Part shown: positions 53,158 through 60,393 of the stretch, one piece after another
Layout: every line of letters starts with the position of its first letter
Position numbering within the stretch: the stretch's first letter is position 1
NCBI GenBank assembly: GCA_047692235.1
Contig: JBLLJR010000002.1
Span: 1-60,393 of the forward strand
Source of the DNA: JBLLJR01 sp047692235
Lineage (GTDB): Bacteria; Pseudomonadota; Gammaproteobacteria; Enterobacterales; Enterobacteriaceae
Reading direction: 5' to 3'
DNA: 60,393 bases
The notes under the pieces: model-generated
What the model saw: the letters and a program-made list of their open reading frames with translations, nothing else
Databases searched by the model: none
Told to the model about the DNA's origin: nothing
Made by a program: the position numbers and the translations under genes

Positions 53158-55428
53158 TTACATACATCTTATTTTTTTTGCAGCTTCAACCATATTATAT
53201 ATAGCACATCTTATTTCTTTCCAATTTCTAGTTTTTAATCCACAATCAGGATTTATCCATAATTTATCTGTTGATATATATTTAGAAGCTTTTTTTAATA
53301 ACATTAAAATGTATTTTTCACTTGGGATATTAGGAGAATGTATATCATATACTCCTGGTCCAATAGAGTTTTTATATTGATGTTGTTTAAATACTTCTAA
53401 TAATTTCATTTCTGACCTAGATGTTTCAATTGTTATTACATCTACATCTAATTTAGATATTGCATCAATAATATCATGAAATTCACAATAACACATATGT
53501 GTATGTATTTGCGTGGTGTTTTTTACTACAGAAGAGCTTAATTTAAATGAATTGACAGCCCACTCAAGATATTTTACCCATTGTGATTGTTTTAAAGGTA
53601 AACCTTCACGAAGTGCAGGTTCATCTATTTGTATAATTCTAATACCTGATGATTCTAATTCTAAAACTTCATCTCTTAATGCCAAAGCTATTTGTTTTGA
53701 TATAATTTCACGTGTTATATCTTCACGAACAAATGACCAACATAAAATTGTTATAGGACCTGTTAACATACCTTTAACTGGTTTATTAGTTAATGATTGA
53801 GCATATTTTATCCATTGAGTTGTAATAGATTTTGGTCTACTAATATCACCATAAATAATAGGTGGTTTAACACATCTTGATCCATAACTTTGCACCCAAC
53901 CATTTTGTGTTAATATAAAACCATGTAAATATTCACTAAAATATTCTACCATATCATTACGTTCTGATTCTCCATGAACTAATACATCTAATCCTAAAGA
54001 TTCTTGTTCAAAAATATTATTTTTTATATGTTCTTTAATAGAATTATTATAATTTTTAAAATCTATTTTTTTTGATTTAAAATCACGTCTTAATTTTCTT
54101 ATTTCATCTGTTTGAGGGAAAGAACCTATAGTTGTAGTAGGCCATTTTGGTAATTTAAAATACTTTTTATGTAATTTATATCTAATATTATATGAATCTT
54201 TTCTATTAATATTAATTTTATTAATTTTATCTAAACGATTTTTTACATTATTATTGTGAACTTTAGTAGAATAAATTCGAGATTTAATAGGTACACTGTA
54301 GATCTTAATAATTTTTTTGTTTTCTTTGTTAGGATTATTTAAAGCATTACTTAATATTTTAAGTTCATTACACTTTTGTACAGAAAAAGATAACCAATTT
54401 TTTGTTTCTTCATCTAATTCAGATTCAATATTTAAATCAATTGGAGAATGTAGTAATGAACAAGATGTTCCTAGTAAAATATTTCTTTTTTTTATTAATG
54501 GGAATATTTTATCAAATAGATCATTTAAATCTGCTTTCCAAATATTACGACCATTTATTGCACCAATAGATAAAGTTATTTTTGAGGGTAAATTATAATG
54601 TATCGATTCTAAGTTATTATTTCCAGTTGTAATATCAACATGTAAACCATCTATTGGAAGATTTTTAATCATATTTATTTGATGAGATATACTATCAAAA
54701 TATGTAGTTAATAATATCTTAGAATATCCTTGTAATTTATCATAAGTTAAATAATATGAATTATTCCATTTTTCTGGTAATTCTAAAACTAGTATTGGTT
54801 CATCTATTTGAACCCATTGTATTTTTTTTTTATAAATTTCATTTAATATTTGTTTATATACTATAATCAGAGATGGTAATAATGATAATTTATCAAACGA
54901 TTTTCCTATAACCTTGCCTAACCATAAATAACTAATAGGTCCAAGTAATACTGGTTTTATTTTATAACCTAAAGATAAAGCTTCATCAATTTCTTTGAAT
55001 AATTGCATCCAATTTAAACTAAATTCTTGATTTTTAATAAATTCAGGTACTATATAATGATAATTTGTGTTAAACCATTTTAACATTGCAGAAGCAGATG
55101 TTTTATGACCAGTTGGAGCAGAACCACGTCCAATTCTAAACATGGTATCTATATTATTTTTACTAAATTTATCAATATGTCTTTCTGGAATATTATTTAA
55201 CATCATAGATGTATTTAATACATGATCATAAAAAGCAAAATCACCTACTGGTAGAATATCAATTCCTAAATTTTTTTGTTTTTCCCAGTGTTTAATACGT
55301 AAATTTTTACCAACATTTATTAAATCAAGTTGTGAAATATTACCAGACCAATAATTTTCTTGAGCTATTTTTAATTCTCTATATAATCCAATTCTAGGAA
55401 AACCTAACGTATGACTTAGAATTGTCAT
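53158..55428 (-). CDS. metE: Cobalamin-independent methionine synthase MetE
   Basis: Transfers methyl from methyltetrahydropteroyl-polyglutamate to homocysteine. It has 756 residues (753 in E. coli) from ATG 55428 (MTILSHTLGFPRIGLYRELK); an ATG two codons earlier is possible. The zinc site is formed by HMCYC, the downstream ETSRSEM glutamate and NPDCGLKT. FPQTDEIRKLRRDFK and GLDVLVHGESERNDMVEYF are conserved. GAGGAGA precedes it. With metL it completes two of the methionine steps; metA/B/C or sulfhydrylation genes are outside this window. Confidence 0.98.
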   Translation of the reverse strand: MTILSHTLGFPRIGLYRELKIAQENYWSGNISQLDLINVGKNLRIKHWEKQKNLGIDILPVGDFAFYDHVLNTSMMLNNIPERHIDKFSKNNIDTMFRIGRGSAPTGHKTSASAMLKWFNTNYHYIVPEFIKNQEFSLNWMQLFKEIDEALSLGYKIKPVLLGPISYLWLGKVIGKSFDKLSLLPSLIIVYKQILNEIYKKKIQWVQIDEPILVLELPEKWNNSYYLTYDKLQGYSKILLTTYFDSISHQINMIKNLPIDGLHVDITTGNNNLESIHYNLPSKITLSIGAINGRNIWKADLNDLFDKIFPLIKKRNILLGTSCSLLHSPIDLNIESELDEETKNWLSFSVQKCNELKILSNALNNPNKENKKIIKIYSVPIKSRIYSTKVHNNNVKNRLDKINKININRKDSYNIRYKLHKKYFKLPKWPTTTIGSFPQTDEIRKLRRDFKSKKIDFKNYNNSIKEHIKNNIFEQESLGLDVLVHGESERNDMVEYFSEYLHGFILTQNGWVQSYGSRCVKPPIIYGDISRPKSITTQWIKYAQSLTNKPVKGMLTGPITILCWSFVREDITREIISKQIALALRDEVLELESSGIRIIQIDEPALREGLPLKQSQWVKYLEWAVNSFKLSSSVVKNTTQIHTHMCYCEFHDIIDAISKLDVDVITIETSRSEMKLLEVFKQHQYKNSIGPGVYDIHSPNIPSEKYILMLLKKASKYISTDKLWINPDCGLKTRNWKEIRCAIYNMVEAAKKIRCM

Positions 55429-55667
55429 TATCATTCTCCTCTAGTACTAATTTTTTAATTTTAGTGCAATTGATTTCACCACCAATTAATACTTTATATT
55501 AACATCTAATTTATTTTATGTAAAATTTGATAAAATTAAAAAACAACATCATATTTCATGTTTTAATAATTATTAATTATAAAATTAAAAAATACAAAAA
55601 ATTCAATTTTATTAAAAATAATTGATTAAAATATTTTTGTAATTAAATTTTTATTGGATATATTATA

Positions 55668-56117
55668 TTGAATATAGTAATTATTACTGGTAGTACACTT
55701 GGTTATACTGAAGAAATCGCAGAAAATGTGTCATCATTGATTAAAAACAAAAAAATAAATACAACTATGTTTCATGGTGGTAAAAAATTAGATATATTAA
55801 AAAATTATGATATATGGCTTATAATTACATCTACATATGGTGATGGTAATGTACCTGATAATTTACAATATTTTTTTAATGAAATAAAATGTAAAAAAAT
55901 TTTGTTACCTAATGTAAAATTTGGAGCTATTGGTATTGGTAGTACTAAATATGATACTTTTTGTCGAGCTATAGATTTAATTGCATCTCAATTAATTAAA
56001 CTTCAGGCTACAATGATATATAAAATATTAAAAATTGATTCTATTAGTTTATATGATCAAAATTTATTAATTAATAAATGGGTATTAAATTGGCTTAAAT
56101 TAATAAAAAATAATTAG
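55668..56117 (+). CDS. mioC: Flavodoxin-like protein MioC
   Basis: An FMN-binding flavodoxin-like protein, 149 residues (147 in E. coli), linked there to biotin synthase electron transfer and located beside oriC. The phosphate-binding GSTLGYTEEIAENV, STYGDGNVPDNL and FGAIGIGSTKYDTFCRAID match MioC. The start is TTG 55668; no in-frame ATG exists, and the alignment begins right there. It is followed after 133 bp by mnmG on the same strand, whereas in E. coli oriC lies between them. Confidence 0.92.
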   Translation: MNIVIITGSTLGYTEEIAENVSSLIKNKKINTTMFHGGKKLDILKNYDIWLIITSTYGDGNVPDNLQYFFNEIKCKKILLPNVKFGAIGIGSTKYDTFCRAIDLIASQLIKLQATMIYKILKIDSISLYDQNLLINKWVLNWLKLIKNN

Positions 56118-56250
56118 TATTTATTTTTATATTAAATATATAAATATTTTTTAAAAATTTATTAATAAGTTTGTATAATTTAAAATTAATTAATTTACTT
56201 ATTATAATAAGTATAAATTTAATTAAATAATTTTATGAGATTAATTATAT
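56118..56250. other. mioC-mnmG interval: position of ancestral oriC
   Basis: In E. coli oriC (about 245 bp with several TTATCCACA DnaA boxes and GATC sites) sits between mioC and mnmG. Here the interval is 133 bp, almost pure A/T, with no DnaA box, and no GATC that I can see. It holds an 18-bp perfect palindrome at 56196-56213 (TACTTATTATAATAAGTA). Either origin function has been lost or moved, or it persists in a form not recognisable by sequence. Confidence 0.5.
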
Positions 56251-58122
56251 ATGTCATATTCAAATAAATTTGATGTTATAGTGATTGGCGGTGGTCACGC
56301 TGGTACTGAAGCTTCTATGGCTGCAGCTCGTATTGGATGTAAAACTCTTTTATTAACTCAGAGTATTGATGCTTTAGGTCAAATGTCATGTAATCCAGCA
56401 ATTGGTGGAATTGGTAAAGGTCATTTGGTAAAAGAAATAGATGCTATGGATGGAATAATGGCAAAAGCTATTGATTATTCTGGTATTCATTTTAGAATAT
56501 TAAATGCTAGTAAAGGTCCAGCAGTACAAGCTACTAGAGCACAAGCAGATCGTATATTATATAAACAACATATAAGATGTGCTTTAGAAAATCAAAAAAA
56601 TTTAAGTATTTTTCAGCAAAATGTAGAAGACTTAATTATTAAAAATAATAAAATAATTGGCATTATTACACAAATTGGCATAGAATTTTATTCCAAATCT
56701 ACAATATTAACTGTAGGAACTTTTTTAAAAAGTAAAATTTATATAGGTTTAAATAAATATATATTTAATCAATTTAACAATCATTCTTCATCTTTATCTC
56801 AAAAATTGCATTCGTTGCCATTTAGAATTAGTAGACTAAAAACTGGAACACCTCCTAGGATTGATTCTCGTAGTGTAAATTTTAAAAAATTACAAGTGCA
56901 ATATGGAGATACAAAATTACCTGTATTTTCATTTCTAGGATCAGTTAAACATCATCCGCGTCAAATTCCATGTTATATTACACATACAAATAATGTAACA
57001 CATGACATTGTAAGAAAAAATTTAAATAATAGTCCATTGTATTCTGGAGTTATAGATGGTATAGGACCAAGATATTGCCCTTCGATTGAAGATAAAGTTG
57101 TAAAATTTAATAATAAAACATCTCATCAAATATTTTTAGAACCAGAAGGATTAACAAGTAAAGAAATATATTTAAATGGATTATCTACAAGTTTGCCATT
57201 TAATACTCAAGTTGAGATTATAAGATCTATTTCAGGATTAGAAAATGCACATGTAACTCGTCCTGGATATGCAATAGAATATGACTTTTTTGATCCTAGA
57301 GATTTATCATTAACTCTTGAAAGTAAAATAATTAAAAATTTATTCTTAGCTGGCCAAATTAATGGAACAACTGGATATGAAGAAGCTGCTGCTCAAGGTA
57401 TTCTCGCTGGTATAAATGCTGCTAGAACAGCTTTAAATAAAAATGGTTGGTTCCCAAGAAGAGATCAAAGTTATATTGGAGTATTAGTAGATGACTTATG
57501 TACATTAGGTACAAAAGAACCATATCGTATGTTTACTTCTAGATCAGAATATAGATTAATATTAAGAGAAGATAATGCAGATTTAAGATTAACTGAAATT
57601 GGTAGAAATTTAAATTTAGTTAGTGATTATAGATGGAAAAAATTTTGTATTAAAAAAAATGAAATTATAAAAGGAAAAAATATATTAATTAATACTTATA
57701 TACATCCTAATAGTAATAATAATATTTTATTAACTAAAATTTTAAATAAATCATTTAAAAAGTCTATTAATGGAGAATACTTGCTTAAAAGACCAGATAT
57801 TAACTATAAACAATTGATGTGTTTAGATATATTTAAAAATGTTTTTGTTAATGAGCAAGTATCAGAACAAATCGAAATTCAATTTAAATATCACGGGTAT
57901 ATAGATCGTCAAAAAAAAGAAATTGAAAGTTTTTTATTAAATGAAAAACGTATATTACCAAAAGATATAAATTATAATTTAGTTCATGGATTATCTAATG
58001 AAGCAATTTATAAACTTAATTATAATAAACCATATTCAATAGGACAGGCAGCTAGAATTTCTGGAATTACACCAGCATCAATTTCTATATTATTAATATG
58101 GTTAAAAAAAAATAACCTTTAA
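56251..58122 (+). CDS. mnmG: tRNA uridine 5-carboxymethylaminomethyl modification enzyme MnmG
   Basis: The FAD-dependent partner of MnmE in wobble U34 modification, 623 residues (629 in E. coli). FAD motif VIVIGGGHAGTEASMAAARI at the N-terminus, then MSCNPAIGGIGKGHLVKEID, the cysteine-bearing RYCPSIEDK, RPGYAIEYDFFDPRDL and GYEEAAAQGILAGINAA. The C-terminal RNA-binding part ends ARISGITPASISILLIWLKK. Complete. Converges with the polA nuclease gene. Confidence 0.98.
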   Translation: MSYSNKFDVIVIGGGHAGTEASMAAARIGCKTLLLTQSIDALGQMSCNPAIGGIGKGHLVKEIDAMDGIMAKAIDYSGIHFRILNASKGPAVQATRAQADRILYKQHIRCALENQKNLSIFQQNVEDLIIKNNKIIGIITQIGIEFYSKSTILTVGTFLKSKIYIGLNKYIFNQFNNHSSSLSQKLHSLPFRISRLKTGTPPRIDSRSVNFKKLQVQYGDTKLPVFSFLGSVKHHPRQIPCYITHTNNVTHDIVRKNLNNSPLYSGVIDGIGPRYCPSIEDKVVKFNNKTSHQIFLEPEGLTSKEIYLNGLSTSLPFNTQVEIIRSISGLENAHVTRPGYAIEYDFFDPRDLSLTLESKIIKNLFLAGQINGTTGYEEAAAQGILAGINAARTALNKNGWFPRRDQSYIGVLVDDLCTLGTKEPYRMFTSRSEYRLILREDNADLRLTEIGRNLNLVSDYRWKKFCIKKNEIIKGKNILINTYIHPNSNNNILLTKILNKSFKKSINGEYLLKRPDINYKQLMCLDIFKNVFVNEQVSEQIEIQFKYHGYIDRQKKEIESFLLNEKRILPKDINYNLVHGLSNEAIYKLNYNKPYSIGQAARISGITPASISILLIWLKKNNL

Positions 58123-58154
58123 AAATTTTTATATATTAAAAGTATTATTTAATT

Positions 58155-59042
58155 TTAATAAATTACATTTTTAATATCTTCTATTAATATTTTATTAATT
58201 TTATATTTTTCTAAAATTAAATTTAGTTTATTAAAAGTAGAATTTTTTATTTTTAATTGACTCAATTTAATATTAATTAAAAAATTAGTTTTAATTTTTG
58301 CTAATTTATATGAAAGTAAAATGTGACTGTGATTATTCTTTAATTTATCTACTATATATTTAGGTCTACGAAGACATAAATTATATATTTTATCTAAATT
58401 TTTATAAATTAATTTTAATTTACCTATTTTATTTAATAATTCTGAAGCAGTTTTTACACCTATTCCACTTACACCTGGTATATTATCAGATTTATCTCCA
58501 ATTAATGCTAAATAATCAACAAATAATTTTGGATTAAATCCAAATTTTAATTTTATTTTTTCTACATTCCAAATACAATTAGATGTATGATGTGTAATAT
58601 ATATATTATTATTGATTAGTTGTATCATATCTTTATCATAAGTACTAATAAGTACTTTTATACCACTTTTTGACATTTTTTTTGATAAAGATCCAATTAT
58701 ATCATCTGCTTCTACATTAGTATTAATATTAGTTATTGTATGTATCCCAATATATTGAATTAATTTAATAAGCGGGTTTATTTGAAAAAGTAAATTTTTT
58801 GGAGTTGGCAATCTATTTTTCTTATATTTGCTATATAAATCATTTCTAAAGTTTTTATTTGTACAATCAAAAATTATAACTACATAATTATGTGGGTATT
58901 TTTTTAGTAAATTTTTAATCATATTTAATGTTAGATATATTGCTCCTGTTGATTCATGAAATCTATTTTTCATAGACTGTAATGCATAAAATGCGCGATA
59001 TAAATAACAAGAACCATCTATTATAATTAATTTTTTTTTCAT
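58155..59042 (-). CDS. polA: Stand-alone 5'-3' exonuclease domain of DNA polymerase I
   Basis: 295 residues equal to the N-terminal domain of E. coli Pol I (928 residues). IIDGSCYLYRAFYALQSM, VEADDIIGSLSKKM, STYDKDMIQLI, LIGDKSDNIPGVSGIGVKTA and YKLAKIKTN are FEN-type nuclease motifs with the metal-binding aspartates. The proofreading and polymerase domains are absent, and the stop lies 32 bp from mnmG. This same reduction is known from Buchnera. The alternative Xni is shorter and aligns less well. Expected role: removing RNA primers and flaps. Confidence 0.93.
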   Translation of the reverse strand: MKKKLIIIDGSCYLYRAFYALQSMKNRFHESTGAIYLTLNMIKNLLKKYPHNYVVIIFDCTNKNFRNDLYSKYKKNRLPTPKNLLFQINPLIKLIQYIGIHTITNINTNVEADDIIGSLSKKMSKSGIKVLISTYDKDMIQLINNNIYITHHTSNCIWNVEKIKLKFGFNPKLFVDYLALIGDKSDNIPGVSGIGVKTASELLNKIGKLKLIYKNLDKIYNLCLRRPKYIVDKLKNNHSHILLSYKLAKIKTNFLINIKLSQLKIKNSTFNKLNLILEKYKINKILIEDIKNVIY

Positions 59043-59183
59043 TTTTTATTTAATTAATTTATATATTAATATTTTATAATATTTCAAATATGTAATTTAA
59101 AACTTTATATAAAAATATATGTATTTTGATTAAATTATATATAATATTTATATTTTTAATATAAATAAAAAGGATTATATTTC

Positions 59184-59885
59184 ATGACAATTATGTCATC
59201 TATATTATTTTCTATAGAAAAAATTTCTGTTAATGTATATAAAATTAAAATTATTCCAGAGAGTAATTTTAATTTTTTTGCTGGACAATATCTTAAAATA
59301 ATAATTAATAATTATTATAAATATTCATTTTCTATAGCTTCTATACCAACTAATAAATCTTATATTGAATTACATATTGGTATATCCAGAAATAATTTAG
59401 ATAATAAAAAAATTATAGAATATATAAAAACAAGAAAAAAAATTTTAATTGATTTACCTTATGGTAATGCATGGTTACGTAAAGATACACGGAGACCAAT
59501 TATAATAATTTCTGGAGGTACAGGTTTCTCTTATGCAAGATCTATTTTATTAACTGTTTTAAAATATCAAACATATAGGAAATTATATTTTTATTGGAAT
59601 GTTAAACAAATATATAATTTTTATAATTTATCAGAATTATACAATCTTAAAAAAAACAATAAACAATTTTCTTTTTTCCCATTAGTTGAAAACATTCATC
59701 ATGGATGGCATGGTAGAACTGGAGTAGCTTTTCAAGAAGTTATGAACGATTACCATAAACTTAATGAGTATGATATATATATTTCTGGGAATATTCATAT
59801 TTCAAAAATTGCTAGACAAAATTTATTTTTTAAATGTAATGCACTATATAAACGTATTTTTAGCGATTCTTTTGATTTCAAGTAA
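59184..59885 (+). CDS. fre: NAD(P)H-flavin reductase Fre
   Basis: Reduces free FMN, FAD or riboflavin with NAD(P)H. It has 233 residues, identical to E. coli, and aligns from the first Met. FAGQYLKIII and YSFSIASIP form the flavin site, and IIISGGTGFSYARSILLTVL is the nucleotide-binding motif. The ending FSDSFDFK parallels GDAFAFI. AAAAGGAT precedes the ATG. Reduced flavin may serve iron reduction or ribonucleotide reductase; with ribD and ribH nearby it fits a flavin theme. Confidence 0.95.
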   Translation: MTIMSSILFSIEKISVNVYKIKIIPESNFNFFAGQYLKIIINNYYKYSFSIASIPTNKSYIELHIGISRNNLDNKKIIEYIKTRKKILIDLPYGNAWLRKDTRRPIIIISGGTGFSYARSILLTVLKYQTYRKLYFYWNVKQIYNFYNLSELYNLKKNNKQFSFFPLVENIHHGWHGRTGVAFQEVMNDYHKLNEYDIYISGNIHISKIARQNLFFKCNALYKRIFSDSFDFK

Positions 59886-60155
59886 ATTAAAAATAATAAT
59901 TAATATTATATATTACATATTAATATTGTTTTGTAATATTTACATTAATTATATTAATGTTATTATATAATGTATATTTAAAATATACAAAAAGTTTTAT
60001 ATATTTAAATTAAATAATTTTATATATTTGTTATTATTATTTATTTATATGAATTTTATTTAACTTAATTATGTAATTTATATAAAATATTTTTATTAAA
60101 TAAATATTAAATTTTTAAATTTATATTTTTATATAAATATAAAATTAGTTAATAC

Positions 60156-60190
60156 TTGATTATTTAATATATTGTATTTACAATATATTA
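60156..60190 (+). promoter_or_regulatory. Putative rRNA operon promoter with palindrome over the -10
   Basis: TTGATT (60156-60161), 17 bp, TACAAT (60179-60184) form a good sigma-70 promoter, about 40 bp ahead of boxA. A perfect inverted repeat, TAATATATTGTA (60165-60176) and TACAATATATTA (60179-60190) with a 2-nt centre, covers the spacer and the -10. Whether the palindrome binds a protein or is chance cannot be decided from sequence alone. Confidence 0.5.
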
Positions 60191-60227
60191 CATATTTATA
60201 TGTATTTTTTGTATTTTTTATGAAGTT

Positions 60228-60239
60228 TGTTCTTTAACA
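60228..60239 (+). promoter_or_regulatory. rRNA leader boxA antitermination site
   Basis: TGTTCTTTAACA differs at one position from the E. coli boxA TGCTCTTTAACA. It lies downstream of the putative promoter and upstream of a GCACTC element at 60256-60261, the same order as in E. coli rRNA leaders. NusB, its RNA-binding partner, is encoded at 27957-28421. Confidence 0.8.
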
Positions 60240-60252
60240 TAATTATAATATA

Positions 60253-60393
60253 TAAGCACTCAATCTAAATTATCTAAAGTAGATAATTTTTAGTTAATAG
60301 TATGTTTTGTTTTTAATTTAAGAGTTTGATCATGGCTCAGATTGAACGCTAGCGACAAGCTTAACACATGCAAGTCGAGCGGCATCGAGAAAA
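60253..60393. repeat. Right arm of 141-bp terminal inverted repeat
   Basis: The exact reverse complement of positions 1-141. It comprises about 61 bp of rRNA leader and the first 80 nt of 16S. See the left arm for interpretation: two outward-facing rRNA operons bound this segment. Confidence 0.95.
60314..60393 (+). rRNA. rrs: 16S ribosomal RNA, 5' end only
   Basis: AGAGTTTGATCATGGCTCAG at 60321-60340 is the universal 16S start region, followed by ATTGAACGCTAGCGACAAGC and the CATGCAAGTCGAGCG helix. The gene runs off the right edge. It is identical to the minus-strand copy at 1-80. A promoter and boxA lie upstream. Confidence 0.95.

Larger units (their letters stand above)
59886..60252. other. 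367-bp AT-rich region upstream of the right 16S gene
   Basis: No gene is visible. The left 260 bp are A/T runs. From about 60156 it becomes the rRNA control region, with a putative promoter, a palindrome over the -10 and a boxA element, described separately. Confidence 0.65.

Noticed and set aside
58155..59042. Xni (YgdG) flap endonuclease identity
   Set aside because: Length (295) and the C-terminal segment fit the Pol I nuclease domain; Xni is about 250 residues.
1..60393. Terminal inverted repeat as a sign of a mobile element or linear replicon
   Set aside because: The repeat is the 16S 5' end and leader; there is no transposase or telomere gene, and the content is core chromosome.
1..60393. 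CRISPR arrays, prophage, insertion sequences, toxin-antitoxin or biosynthetic clusters
   Set aside because: None seen. Repeats other than the rRNA ends and the tRNA-Gln pair are low-complexity A/T runs.

Overview
This window reads as a chromosome segment from a highly reduced, strongly AT-rich gammaproteobacterial (Enterobacterales-type) insect nutritional endosymbiont. By eye roughly four bases in five are A or T. Nearly every protein aligns by memory with an Escherichia coli counterpart of similar length, and E. coli gene blocks survive: serC-aroA-cmk-rpsA, ffh/rpsP-rimM-rplS, rpmH-rnpA-yidD-yidC-mnmE, tusDCB-rpsL-rpsG-fusA, secDF-ribD-ribH-nusB, bioH/nfuA, aspA/groESL, leuS-holA/lipBA, aceEF-lpd and mioC-mnmG. 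I saw no phage, insertion sequence, CRISPR array, toxin or secretion island. The species cannot be named from the sequence alone.

Layout. Both ends are the 5' part of a 16S rRNA gene, pointing outward (minus strand at 1-80, plus strand at 60314-60393), inside a perfect 141-bp terminal inverted repeat. The window is therefore the single-copy stretch between two rRNA operons. Region 0.3-11.8 kb: purH, hupA, a Met-Gln-Leu-Gln tRNA cluster, glnS, serC, aroA, cmk, rpsA, ffh, rpsP, rimM. A 535-bp gap stands where trmD belongs. Region 12.4-23.2 kb: rplS, crp, a YheV-like zinc ribbon, rpmH-rnpA-yidD-yidC-mnmE, ssb, then fusA, rpsG, rpsL, tusBCD and mnmA on the minus strand. Region 23.4-34.7 kb: secDF, ribD, ribH, nusB, bioH, nfuA, prlC, marC, tRNA-Phe, aspA. 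Region 35-47 kb: groESL behind a textbook sigma-32 promoter, alaA, metL, lipA, lipB, holA, leuS. Region 47-60 kb: aceEF-lpd, metE, mioC, mnmG, a stand-alone PolA 5' nuclease, fre.

How the genes work together. Three groups stand out. (1) Host provisioning: aroA (aromatics), metL and metE (methionine), serC, alaA, aspA, and B-vitamin genes ribD/ribH (riboflavin) and bioH (biotin). (2) A lipoate/pyruvate dehydrogenase module: aceE, aceF, lpd, lipA, lipB, with nfuA as Fe-S carrier. (3) tRNA wobble-uridine modification: mnmE, mnmG, mnmA, tusBCD, alongside two tRNA-Gln(UUG) substrates. The rest is core translation, chaperone, secretion and replication.

The most interesting signals are erosion inside otherwise intact proteins rather than a new system. 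CRP has lost the Arg and Ser that hold the cAMP phosphate but keeps its DNA-reading helix. LeuRS has lost the threonine-rich editing motif. Ffh has an altered G3 motif and an M domain poor in Met. The second lipoyl domain of AceF has no lysine to modify. The oriC slot between mioC and mnmG is only 133 bp with no recognisable DnaA box. A single ambiguous base in leuS is probably a sequencing artefact. I did not find an obviously undescribed multi-gene system.
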